Assembly (NCBI GenBank): GCA_934659475.1
Contig: CAKUHX010000005.1
Span: forward strand, 1 to 29,457
Source of the DNA: an uncultured Oscillospiraceae bacterium
GTDB lineage: Bacteria > Bacillota > Clostridia > Oscillospirales > Oscillospiraceae
Direction of reading: 5' to 3'
Length of the DNA: 29,457 nucleotides
Made by a program: the position numbers and the translations under genes. The notes under the pieces are model-generated. The model did no database searches, had not been told where the DNA came from, and saw only the letters and a list, made by a program, of their open reading frames with translations. Shown here piece after piece: positions 17,054 to 25,319 of the stretch (position 1 is its first letter; the number at the start of each line of letters is the position of its first letter).

Positions 17054-18466
17054 TTAATCCTGCTTTTTCTTCTCCGGATGGGCCTTCTTCGCCGCGGCGG
17101 CGGACCGGGGCGCGTCATGCTCCCAGTCCCAGGGGTCTTTCCGGCACACCCGGTCGGCATAGGGCACGAAGATGGACAGCAGGCCAAAGCCCGCCAAGAT
17201 CCAGCAGTACCACATATAGGGCACGATCTCCACCGGGCTGATGACGATGCCGTAGGTGGTGGTGGTCAGGGACGCGGCCATCAGCAGCTGGGCGCCGTAG
17301 GGGATGATCCCCTGGAACACGCAGGAGAACACGTCCAGCAGAGAGGCGGTGCGCCGGGGATCCACCTTGAACTCCCGACTCATGTCGTGGGCCACATTGC
17401 CGCACAGGATGATGGCCACGGTATTGTTGGCGGTGGCGCAGTCGGCCAGAGACACCAGCACCGACATGCCCACTTGGGCGGACTTGCCCCCGTGCATCAT
17501 CTTCCGCAGCTTTTCGATCAGCCAAACGATGCCGCCGTTGTGGGCGATGAGCTCCGAGATGCCGCCGCAGAACAGGGCCAGGAAGAACACCTCGCTCATG
17601 CCGGTAAAGCCGTTCCAGATATCCTGGGCGAAGGTGAACACAGTCAGGCTGCCGCTGGCCATGCCGATGACGCCGGCGGAGAAGATGCCGATGGTCAGGG
17701 TCAGGAACACGTTGACGCCGATGACGGCCAGCGCCAGCACCAGAATATAGGGGATCACCTTCAGCAGCTCCACCGTTCGGGGGGCGATCACGGCAGCCGC
17801 CCCCCTGCCCACGGTCAGCAGCACCACCAGAGTGATCAGGGCGGCGGGCAGAGCGATGTAGAAGTTGACCCGGAACTTGTCCTTCAGGGCCACGCCCTGG
17901 GTCTTGGTGGCGGCGATGGTGGTGTCGGAGATCATGGACAGGTTGTCGCCGAACATGGCGCCGCCTGCGCAGGCCCCCAGCATCAGGGGCACGCTCAGGC
18001 CGCTCTCGCTGGCCAGGCCCACGGCGATGGGTACCAGGGCCGTGATCGTGCCCACAGAGGTGCCCGTGGCCGTGCCCAGAAAGGCGGAGATCACGAACAT
18101 ACCGGCCACCAGCAGCTGCACCGGGACGACGGACAGGCCCAGGTTCACCGTGGCGTCCACGCCGCCCATGGACTTGGCCACCGTGGAGAAAGCCCCGGCC
18201 AGGATATAGATCATCAGCATGGTCAGCACATTTTCGTTGGCGGCCCCCCGGGCGAAGATGGTAAACTTCTCATCCAGGCTCTCCCGCCCCATACAGAAGG
18301 CGGCCACCACCGCGATGAACATGGCGGTGACGGAGGGGAACTGATAGAAGGCCATCCCTACCCCCTGGCGCTGTAAGATCAGCCCGGCTCCCAGATAAAT
18401 GGCGATGAAGATCAGGAACGGCAGCAGCGCCCAGCCGTTCCCTTTTTTGTTGTTACCATGATCCAT
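17054..18466 (-). CDS. nhaC: Na+/H+ antiporter of the NhaC family
   Basis: A 470-residue, strongly hydrophobic membrane protein with roughly 11-12 predicted membrane segments by eye. The core SAFLGTATGTSVGTITALVP and GGAMFGDNLSMISDTTIAAT are typical of NhaC-type exchangers. The C-terminus is charged and lysine-rich (HPEKKKQD), which suggests a cytoplasmic tail. NhaC members exchange Na+ for H+, and some move organic ions such as malate/lactate, so the true substrate is open. The ATG at 18466 follows GGGAGGGA on the - strand. It stands alone, with its own promoter, convergent with purL. Confidence 0.87.
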   Translation of the reverse strand: MDHGNNKKGNGWALLPFLIFIAIYLGAGLILQRQGVGMAFYQFPSVTAMFIAVVAAFCMGRESLDEKFTIFARGAANENVLTMLMIYILAGAFSTVAKSMGGVDATVNLGLSVVPVQLLVAGMFVISAFLGTATGTSVGTITALVPIAVGLASESGLSVPLMLGACAGGAMFGDNLSMISDTTIAATKTQGVALKDKFRVNFYIALPAALITLVVLLTVGRGAAAVIAPRTVELLKVIPYILVLALAVIGVNVFLTLTIGIFSAGVIGMASGSLTVFTFAQDIWNGFTGMSEVFFLALFCGGISELIAHNGGIVWLIEKLRKMMHGGKSAQVGMSVLVSLADCATANNTVAIILCGNVAHDMSREFKVDPRRTASLLDVFSCVFQGIIPYGAQLLMAASLTTTTYGIVISPVEIVPYMWYCWILAGFGLLSIFVPYADRVCRKDPWDWEHDAPRSAAAAKKAHPEKKKQD

Positions 18467-18510
18467 GGTGCGATCCCTCCCGATCTCCTCGTAGTAACGT
18501 GATAGCAGAC

Positions 18511-18552
18511 AAAACTGAGTTTTATTATAACGGGTGGAGGGGGCCGTGGCAA
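18511..18552 (-). promoter_or_regulatory. Promoter of the nhaC-type gene with a palindrome at the start site
   Basis: On the - strand TTGCCA (18552-18547) and a perfect TATAAT (18529-18524) are 17 bases apart. The expected start falls in a 13-base palindrome, AAAACT-G-AGTTTT (18511-18523). Its position at the start site could make it an operator. The rest of 18467-18599 shows no gene. Confidence 0.7.
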
Positions 18553-18599
18553 CTGATTTTTTTGCTTTTTCAACAAATATGGAGGGGAGCTTTTTTCAC

Positions 18600-19757
18600 T
18601 TACCAGTTGATATGGTCCAGAAAATCCTCGATCAGAGATATCGCCGCACCCAAAGAGGCCGATTTGCTGCCATATCTTCCCAGCCGCAGAGAGAAATCAG
18701 GTGAATCGAAAGCACACTGTTCCTTCACATAACGAGTCAGCCGCTGGATGTCATCCTCGTTCATGTATTCCAGCAGGTATCCGCTCAGGATGAATTCGCA
18801 GTCGATGATCATCCGGATATTATCGATGGTCAGGGCCAGCTTGTGCAGATAGTTGCGCCATATTTTACAGCAGCGCGGGTCGCCCCCGTGCATCCTTTCA
18901 AAAAAGGTACCCAGATCCATCTGTGCTGCACTGCGCAGACTGTTGGCGGAGCAGAACGTTTCAACACAGCCCTGTTTTCCGCAATAGCACAGGGGGCCGT
19001 CCGGATCGATGCACATATGCTCAATGATTCCGCTGCTCAGCTCCCCCCCATTGAATACGCGCCCGTTCACGATCAGGATCCCGCCAAAGTTCCGGTTCAG
19101 TGCCAAATAGACCGCATTTCCAATGTCGGGTCGGTGCCACACCTCGGCCAGAGCCGCCGCCTCCGTATCGTGCATCAGCTTGCACGGCATCGTCAGATAT
19201 TGCTGGTACATCCGGCGGCTGACCCCTGTACTGTTCAGGATCTCAGAAAAAGTAATGGTCTCACCGTCAGAGGACACTAATCCCTGGATGGTGATGCACA
19301 CGCCTAGATCCTGTTCCTCCGTGCAGTGCAGCTGTTCTGAAAAGCGGTTGATGCGTCGGCACAGCTCTCTGTAATACCCATCTTGATTTTCAAAAGGTAT
19401 CTGCCAGTAGTCCTCGCTGAGGATCGTCCCGTACAGGTCAACGGCTACGATCTGCACCCCCTCCTTCAGCACCTCCACCCCCACGGCCACGCGGGCCATG
19501 GCATGGAAACCGAATATCTGCGCTCTTCGCCCCCCGGTGGACTCCGCTTCCCCGTAGTTTTTCACAAAGCCCCGTTCAATAAATACATTCAGGCTCTGTG
19601 TCACTGTCGGGATGCTCAGTCCAAGGGCCTGCGCGATCTCCTGTTTCGAGGTCTTTTTTGTCTGGTACAAGTGATCATAGATCTTCCATCGGTTGATATT
19701 CTTCAGTTCCTGCGGGGTCAACTTCGGTGTCTCCCAAAACAGATCGCTGCGGTTCAT
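18600..19757 (-). CDS. ROK-family transcriptional repressor (NagC/XylR type)
   Basis: A 385-residue regulator. A winged helix-turn-helix lies at about residues 37-65 (SKQEIAQALGLSIPTVTQSL), followed by a ROK sugar-binding domain. The ROK zinc site is present: His247 in SGIIEHMCIDPDG and the cysteines of CYCGKQGCVE (257-266). The kinase-type phosphate loop is not conserved, so this is a regulator rather than a sugar kinase. It is divergent from the TRAP/dehydrogenase/kinase genes and probably represses them until a sugar binds. The start is uncertain: ATG 19766 has its G-run only one base away, while ATG 19757 is 10 bases from GGGGG and is preferred; a TTG at 19829 is possible but lacks a site. 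Confidence 0.88.
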   Translation of the reverse strand: MNRSDLFWETPKLTPQELKNINRWKIYDHLYQTKKTSKQEIAQALGLSIPTVTQSLNVFIERGFVKNYGEAESTGGRRAQIFGFHAMARVAVGVEVLKEGVQIVAVDLYGTILSEDYWQIPFENQDGYYRELCRRINRFSEQLHCTEEQDLGVCITIQGLVSSDGETITFSEILNSTGVSRRMYQQYLTMPCKLMHDTEAAALAEVWHRPDIGNAVYLALNRNFGGILIVNGRVFNGGELSSGIIEHMCIDPDGPLCYCGKQGCVETFCSANSLRSAAQMDLGTFFERMHGGDPRCCKIWRNYLHKLALTIDNIRMIIDCEFILSGYLLEYMNEDDIQRLTRYVKEQCAFDSPDFSLRLGRYGSKSASLGAAISLIEDFLDHINW

Positions 19758-19777
19758 TTTGATCATGCCCCCACTTT

Positions 19778-19934
19778 TTAAAATCAATTTTAAGTATAAT
19801 TCAGGAGCGCCCCTCTTGGGAATAGGCAAATCGCCAAATTTTTACAAGATTTTTTGTGTTAATATCCAATTTACCTATTTATTCCCCAAAAACTTTTTAA
19901 AGTAATTTACATATATCAGCAACTATGATATGGT
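19778..19934. promoter_or_regulatory. Divergent AT-rich control region between the ROK gene and the TRAP/dehydrogenase genes
   Basis: Rightward, TTTACA (19906-19911) and TATGGT (19929-19934) are 17 bases apart. Leftward, TTGTAA (19847-19842) and TATTCC (19824-19819) are 17 apart, and a TATACT box lies at 19798-19793. Two palindromes are candidate ROK operators: TTAAAAT-CA-ATTTTAA (19778-19793), which touches the leftward TATACT, and ACTTT-TT-AAAGT (19892-19903), just before the rightward -35. The region is much richer in A+T than the genes around it. Promoter calls are by eye. Confidence 0.5.
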
Positions 19935-20002
19935 TGTTTTCAGGATCAGGCAGAACCTTATCCCCGGTCCAAAACAAAAAGAAATGAGAAGAGGAAGGAC
20001 GC

Positions 20003-21030
20003 ATGAAAAAGACTCTGGCTTTGCTGCTTGCGCTGTGCATGACTCTGTCCCTGTGCGCCTGCGGGAAAAGGATGACACCCCCACAGGAGGCCAAAGCTCC
20101 CAAAGCGGCGAGAACTCGGAGGCTGTATACACTGCGGAGAAGCCTCTGGTCCTGAAATTTACCTGGGCCGGCACTGCGGACGATGTGCGCGGCCAGGCCT
20201 TCCAGCGCATGGCTGAGGCCGTGGAAGAGCGCTCCGGCGGCTCTATCCGCTGTGAGTTCCACCCCGGCAATGAGCTGGGCGGAGCCGCCGACTTCACCAG
20301 CGACTACGGCTGCCCTGACATGATGCTGTGCAACATTTTCTACACCTTCGACTCCGTGGAAAAGACGCTGGAGTTCAGCAACTCCGACATTTTCAAAGGC
20401 ATGTGTGATAAGGTCGCCGAGGGCGGCATCAAGGTGCTGAACCTGGCCTGGATCGAAGCTCCCCGCCAGCTGATGAGCACCCGCCCCGTGCAGTCCTTTG
20501 CCGACCTGAAGGGGCTGAAGGTCCGCGTTCCCGGTTTTGTGTACGCTGATTTCTGGGACGCCTGCGGCGCTGTCGGCACCTCTGTGGGGCTGTCTGACGC
20601 CTACTCCGCCCTGTCCAGCGGCATTCTGGAGGCCACCGAGACCAATCTGGAGTCCCTGTACAGCTACAGCATGCAGGAGGTCTGCCCCTACTGCACCCTG
20701 ACCGCCCACACCACCGCCCCCGGCTGCTTCCTGATGAGCCAGAAGATCTGGGAGGAGCTGACCCCCGAGCAGCAGACCATCATGTCGGAAGAGGCCTATA
20801 ACGCCGGTCTGTGGTTCTCCGAGCAGCAGCTGGAGGGCCAGGATATTGCCAAAAAGGCTCTGGAAGAGGCTGGCGTGACCTTCTATACCCTGTCCGAGGA
20901 GGATATGGCCGCTTTGAAGCAGGTCGCTCTGGAGCAGGTCAAGAGCTATGTGACCACTTATAATTTGACCGACGGTCTCTACGAGCAGATCGTTGCATTC
21001 CTGGCCGATCGACCGACCTTTACGGATCCG
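20003..21030 (+). pseudogene. TRAP-type solute-binding lipoprotein (DctP family), frameshifted and joined to the next gene
   Basis: An ATG at 20003 behind GAGGAAGGA begins a classic lipoprotein signal, MKKTLALLLALCMTLSLCAC-G. That frame stops after 50 codons at 20155. The mature DctP-like body lies in another frame from about 20070 (KDDTPTGGQSS onward). Adding one base to the run GGGAAAA (20063-20069) would join the two exactly after the lipobox cysteine. The body shows DctP features such as the substrate-arginine region FADLKGLKVRVPG, and spans about 333 residues from the ATG to YEQIVAFLADR, so the binding domain itself is nearly complete. It has no stop codon and runs on into FAD-oxidoreductase sequence. 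The TRAP membrane subunits are not found nearby. A sequencing error could explain the frameshift. Confidence 0.8.
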
Positions 21031-22134
21031 CAAAATGGCAGCCGTGTGCTGCTGACGGAAAGGATGTTCGGTCTGGGCGGCCTTGCCACTCTGGGCCTTA
21101 TCGTGGTATACCTGCCCATCTGCGATGGAATGGGCCGTCAGGTCTGCCATGGGATCGCCGAAGAGCTGCTGCGCCTGTCCATCCGTCACGGCTGGGAGGA
21201 CCGCTATCCCTCCGCCTGGCTGGAGCCCGGCATGGAGGCAAAGCGCCGGGATCAGCGATTCGAAGTGCAGTACAACGGTCAAGTCTTCGCCGTTCTCATG
21301 GAACAGCTCCTGCGGGAGAGCGGCGTAGAGATCCTTTATGGGACATCGGTCTGCGGAGTGGCAAAGAGCGGAGATGTGATCGACGGCATTTTTATCGAAA
21401 ACAAATCCGGCCGCCAATTCATCCGGGGCCGCGCCTTCGTGGATGCCACCGGCGATGCCGACCTATGCGCCCTGGCCGGGGAGGAGACCGTCGTTAACAC
21501 CGCCGGCAACCCTCTGGCGGCATGGTACTATGAGACCATCGACGGAGAGTACAAGCTGCGGGTATTCGGGGTGTCTGACCTTGTCCGCCCGGGAGAAGAG
21601 GCGCCGGCGATCAGTTCCGCGCGTTTTGTGGGGCTGGATGGGAGAGAGCTGTCAGAGATGGTGTGCTCCTCCCACGAGAAAAGTCTTGAAGATCATCTGA
21701 AAAAGGGCGGTGTTTCCCGCCGTCACGCCCTGTCCACCCTGGCCTCGATCCCCATGATCCGGATGACCCGCCGCCTGCGGGGCATCCACGAATTGGGCGA
21801 ACAGGAAGCGTTCACCCATTTTCAGGACAGCATCGGTATGGTATCGGACTGGCGCAAGGCCGGTCCTGTATATGAGGTCCCCTTTTCCGCGCTTCACGGA
21901 AAGCACTGCCGCAATCTGGCCGTGGCCGGCCGCTGTGTATCGGCCGCCGGCGACATGTGGGACATCATGCGGGTCATCCCTCCCTGCGCCGTGACAGGCC
22001 AGGCCGCAGGCCTTGCTGCCAGCATCAGCGCAGATCTCCCCCAGATCGACATAGAGTTGCTCCAGCAAAAGCTCAGAGACAGCGGCGTAAAGCTGCATAC
22101 CGACGAGTTGGAGCCTCTGGCGGAACGCCAGTAG
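21031..22134 (+). pseudogene. FAD-dependent oxidoreductase lacking its N-terminal FAD-binding motif, fused in frame behind the binding protein
   Basis: About 368 residues from NGSRVLLTERMFGLGGLATL match the FAD_oxidored type of flavoenzyme from the end of its first Rossmann strand pair onward. RAFVDATGDADLCALAG, IPMIRMTRRLRGIHEL and the C-terminal NLAVAGRCVSAAGDMWDIMR are typical of the family. The expected first 25-30 residues with GxGxxG, and the start codon, are missing. The sequence is instead read through from the TRAP binding protein. Without the dinucleotide-binding loop it is unlikely to be active as it stands. A deletion between an upstream binding-protein gene and this gene, removing the TRAP membrane genes, would give this result. 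It ends 18 bases before the first dehydrogenase gene. Confidence 0.78.
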
Positions 22135-22152
22135 ATCCAGAAAGGAACGACC

Positions 22153-23175
22153 ATGAAAGGCTGCTATTTTTTAGGAGACCAGAAATTTGAGATCCGGGAG
22201 CTTCCGGAACATCCGTTGGCGCCGGACGAGGTACTGATCAAGGTCGCTGCCTGCGGCGTATGCGGCACAGACGTACATATCTATCATGGCAGCAAGGGTT
22301 CGGCGGAGGTGCACCCTCCGGTGGTCCTGGGGCATGAGTTTTCCGGTATCATCGTCCAAACAGGGACAGCGGTGGACCGTTTCTCTCCCGGCGACCATGT
22401 CACCGTGGACCCCAACATCTATTGCGGAGAATGCTCCTTCTGCCGCCGGGGGCAAAAGCAGCTGTGCCAAAACCTTCAGGCTATTGGAGTTACAAGGAAC
22501 GGCGGCTTTGCGGAGTACTGCTACGCCCCGCAGCAGCAGTGCTTCCTTCTGTCTGACAGTGTTCCTCTGCGCCACGGCGCTATGGCGGAACCTCTTGCCT
22601 GCTGTCTGCACGGTATTGACCGGGCCGAGATCCGACCCGGCGACACCGTATGCGTGATCGGCGGCGGCGCCATCGGCCTGATGATGGTGCAGCTCGCGCG
22701 AATGTCGGGGGCATCCCGCATCGTGCTCAGCGAGCCAGTGTCCTACCGCCGCGAGATCGGCCTGCAGTTGGGGGCAGACCATGCGGTGGATCCCACCGCA
22801 GTTCCCCTCCCCCAACAGCTGCAGCAGCTTCTGGGAACGGCAGGGGCTGATATCGTGATCGAATGCGTGGGCAATACCATTGCCACGGCCCAGGCTATGG
22901 CGGCCGCAAAGCCCGGAGCGACCATACTGCTGTTCAGTGTGCCGAAAACCGGGACCGTCCACCCGCTCAGTCTGGATGATGTCTATCAAAAGGAACTGCG
23001 GATCGTAGGCTCTAAGATCAATCCGGACACCCATCAGCGGGCCGTGGACCTGATCAACAGCGGCCGCCTCCAATTCGCCCCGCTGATCACCCACAGCTAC
23101 CCAGTGGAACAAACAGAAGCCGCCATTCTGCGGCAGATGGCAGACGACTCCATCAAAGTGGTGGTGGAGCCCTGA
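22153..23175 (+). CDS. Zinc-dependent medium-chain alcohol/polyol dehydrogenase (first copy)
   Basis: A 340-residue enzyme of the sorbitol/threonine-dehydrogenase group. Catalytic zinc ligands are Cys37 (GVCGTD), His61-Glu62 (GHEFSG) and Glu146 (AEPLA). The structural zinc loop has Cys91, Cys94, Cys97 and Cys105. The nucleotide fold carries GGGAIG at 170-175. All catalytic parts are intact. The start at 22153 follows AAAGGAACG. The substrate is probably a polyol or sugar, judged from the kinase downstream; it cannot be read from the sequence. It resembles the next gene in length and motifs but is clearly diverged from it. Confidence 0.9.
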   Translation: MKGCYFLGDQKFEIRELPEHPLAPDEVLIKVAACGVCGTDVHIYHGSKGSAEVHPPVVLGHEFSGIIVQTGTAVDRFSPGDHVTVDPNIYCGECSFCRRGQKQLCQNLQAIGVTRNGGFAEYCYAPQQQCFLLSDSVPLRHGAMAEPLACCLHGIDRAEIRPGDTVCVIGGGAIGLMMVQLARMSGASRIVLSEPVSYRREIGLQLGADHAVDPTAVPLPQQLQQLLGTAGADIVIECVGNTIATAQAMAAAKPGATILLFSVPKTGTVHPLSLDDVYQKELRIVGSKINPDTHQRAVDLINSGRLQFAPLITHSYPVEQTEAAILRQMADDSIKVVVEP

Positions 23176-23198
23176 ACGCCGGAAGGAGGAAGTACAAT

Positions 23199-24221
23199 AT
23201 GCTCCAGCAAGTTATGACAAGTCCCGGGACGATCGAATTCCGGCAGGTCGATATCCCCCCGGTCGGCAGCCGCGATGTACTGATCCGCATCATGCGGATC
23301 GGCATCTGCGGATCTGATATCCATGTATATCACGGAAAGCACCCATTCACCCGCTACCCCGTTACCCAGGGACATGAGGTCTCCGGCATCGTAGAACAAG
23401 TGGGCAGCGACGTTCACCGGTTCCGCCCAGGCGACAGGGTCACGATCGAACCCCAGGTATTCTGCGGAAAATGCTATCCCTGCACCCACGGAAAGTATAA
23501 TCTGTGCGAAAGCCTGAAGGTCATGGGGTTCCAGACCACGGGCGCTGCCAGCGAATACTTTGCAGCGGATGAGTCCAAGGTGACCCGTCTGCCTGACGGT
23601 ATGACCTTCGACCAAGGGGCCATGATCGAGCCTTTGGCCGTTACCGTACACGCGGCCAGGCGCTTTCCTGATATGAACGGTGCCAAGGTCGCGATCATGG
23701 GGGCAGGTCCGATCGGTATCCTGCTGCTCCAGTCCTGCAAGGCTATGGGTGCCGCGGAGGTACTGATCACTGACATGTCCGACTACCGCCTCTCTATTGC
23801 CAAAGCGGTCGGAGCCGACTATACTGTGAATGTCTCCACTCAGGATCTGGATGCCGAGTTCGCCCGGGCCTTTGGCTCTGACAAGGCAGACGTGATCTAT
23901 GACTGTGCCGGCAATGACGCCACCATGAACTGGGCCATCCGCAGCGCCAGGAAAGGCAGTTTGATCATCCTGGTCGCCGTGTTCAGCAAAATGGCCAATG
24001 TGGACCTTGCTGTGCTGAACGACCATGAATTGGATCTGAATACCACCATGATGTACCGGCACGAGGACTATGTGGACGCGATCCGCTTCGTTGAACAGGG
24101 GCTCGTGCATCTGGAGCCTCTGATGAGCCGTCACTTCCCCTTTCGGGAGTATTTGGATGCTTACCGCTTTATCGATCAGAACCCGGAAAAGGCCATGAAG
24201 ATCTTGATCGACGTACAGTAA
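23199..24221 (+). CDS. Zinc-dependent medium-chain alcohol/polyol dehydrogenase (second copy)
   Basis: Also 340 residues. Zinc ligands are Cys37 (GICGSD), His59-Glu60 (GHEVSG) and a glutamate in IEPLA; structural zinc cysteines are 89, 92, 95 and 103. The Rossmann part has GAGPIG, and an aspartate follows at the end of the second strand (VLITDMSD), which favours NAD over NADP. The ATG at 23199 lies behind GGAAGGAGG, 23 bases after the first dehydrogenase. The pair could oxidise two positions of one substrate, or run an oxidation and a reduction in sequence; this is inference. Confidence 0.9.
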   Translation: MLQQVMTSPGTIEFRQVDIPPVGSRDVLIRIMRIGICGSDIHVYHGKHPFTRYPVTQGHEVSGIVEQVGSDVHRFRPGDRVTIEPQVFCGKCYPCTHGKYNLCESLKVMGFQTTGAASEYFAADESKVTRLPDGMTFDQGAMIEPLAVTVHAARRFPDMNGAKVAIMGAGPIGILLLQSCKAMGAAEVLITDMSDYRLSIAKAVGADYTVNVSTQDLDAEFARAFGSDKADVIYDCAGNDATMNWAIRSARKGSLIILVAVFSKMANVDLAVLNDHELDLNTTMMYRHEDYVDAIRFVEQGLVHLEPLMSRHFPFREYLDAYRFIDQNPEKAMKILIDVQ

Positions 24222-24355
24222 GATCGAAACTCCATGCCCTATTTTGTGTTCTCCATCCCCCGCAGGAGCCGGGGACGCCGGGCATACCTCCGATACGGAA
24301 CACAAATGGGGACCAGGAGCAGTGAAAACGATCAAAAGTCAGGAGGAAAAGCACG
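24222..24355 (+). other. Structured gap between the second dehydrogenase and the kinase
   Basis: TTTGTGTTC (24243-24251) and GAACACAAA (24298-24306) are a perfect 9-bp inverted repeat. They enclose a GC-rich segment that can itself fold (CCCCG with CGGGG). No T-run follows, so it does not look like a terminator. It may be an RNA element or a binding site within the operon. Confidence 0.5.
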
Positions 24356-25309
24356 ATGTACGACGCCGTCGCACTGGGGGAGATCCTGATCGACTTCACC
24401 CCTCAAGCCGCCGAACACGGTATCCCCATGTACACCCAAAACCCCGGGGGCGCCCCCCTGAATCTGCTGGCTCAGATGGCCCTGCTGGGCAAACGGGTAT
24501 CCTTTTTCGGGAAAGTGGGAGCGGACGGCTTTGGCAGCTTTCTGCGCGGAGTCATGGATGCGCGCGGCATAGACACAAGTTCTTTGTCCGTGTCCCACAG
24601 CGCTCACACTACATTGGCTTTTGTCCATCTGGACAGCAGCGGTGAACGGACCTTCACATTCTACCGCCAGCCTGGGGCCGATATTATGCTGGAGCCCGGG
24701 GATATTGACACAGAGAAACTGTGCAACACAAAACTGTTTCACATAGGTTCTCTGTCCATGACTGACGAGCCCGCCAGAAGTGCCACCCTCTTTGCCTTAG
24801 AGACGGCACGCCGTGCGGGATGCATGATCTCTTACGACCCCAACTACCGCCAGCCCCTCTGGACGGACCAGACTCAGGCTGTTCGTACTATGAAAGGGCT
24901 CCTGCCCTACGCAGACATTCTTAAGGTCTCCGGTGAGGAAATGATCTTGCTGACCGGAACGGACGATCTTGAGAAAGGCTCCGCTCTTCTGATGGATGCA
25001 GGGCCCGCACTGGTCTTCGTCACTCTGGGGGCAGGGGGGGCCTTTTACCGCTGCCCAGGCGGCTGCGGCGCTGTTCCGGGCTATCATGCTGCCGTTGTGG
25101 ACACCAACGGGGCCGGCGACTCCTTCTTCGGGGCCGCTCTATCCCGCCTGGGTGATCATACCCGGCAGACCCTGCCGGCGATCCCGCCGGAAGACATCGC
25201 AGAGATCGTACGCTTTGCCAACGCCGCGGGCTGCCTGACTGCCACCCGCTACGGCGCCCTGACCGCCCTGCCCACAGCTGAAGAGCTTTATCGCTTTATG
25301 GACCAATGA
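24356..25309 (+). CDS. PfkB-family sugar kinase, fructokinase-like
   Basis: A 317-residue kinase with both PfkB signatures: NPGGAPLNLLAQMALLGKRV near the N-terminus and DTNGAGDSFFGA near the C-terminus, with catalytic base Asp255. The opening VALGEILIDFTP and the overall length resemble bacterial fructokinases, but 2-keto-3-deoxygluconate kinases share this fold and cannot be ruled out. The start follows AGGAGGAAAAGC. It would phosphorylate the keto-sugar made by the dehydrogenases upstream. A 134-base gap with an unusual inverted repeat precedes it, and a strong terminator follows. Confidence 0.88.
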   Translation: MYDAVALGEILIDFTPQAAEHGIPMYTQNPGGAPLNLLAQMALLGKRVSFFGKVGADGFGSFLRGVMDARGIDTSSLSVSHSAHTTLAFVHLDSSGERTFTFYRQPGADIMLEPGDIDTEKLCNTKLFHIGSLSMTDEPARSATLFALETARRAGCMISYDPNYRQPLWTDQTQAVRTMKGLLPYADILKVSGEEMILLTGTDDLEKGSALLMDAGPALVFVTLGAGGAFYRCPGGCGAVPGYHAAVVDTNGAGDSFFGAALSRLGDHTRQTLPAIPPEDIAEIVRFANAAGCLTATRYGALTALPTAEELYRFMDQ

Positions 25310-25319
25310 CTCTCACCAT

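Noticed and set aside
17078..18376. A 432-codon open frame on the + strand opposite the nhaC-type gene
   Set aside because: Composition dominated by Gly, His, Gln and Asp, typical of antisense to a membrane protein gene. The - strand frame has a promoter, ribosome-binding site and conserved antiporter motifs.
18499..18732. A 77-codon open frame on the + strand over the nhaC promoter and the end of the ROK gene
   Set aside because: No ribosome-binding site; it overlaps the promoter and an established gene on the other strand.
19930..20069. In-frame ATGs at 19930 and 19984 as real starts of the long TRAP/FAD frame
   Set aside because: Neither has a ribosome-binding site, and the encoded N-terminus is not a signal peptide. 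The real signal peptide, with GAGGAAGGA, starts at 20003 in another frame.
20063..20070. Programmed -1 frameshifting at GGGAAAAGG in the lipoprotein gene
   Set aside because: In the zero frame (GGG AAA AGG) there is no X-XXY-YYZ heptamer, and re-pairing after a -1 slip would be poor. A one-base indel is simpler.
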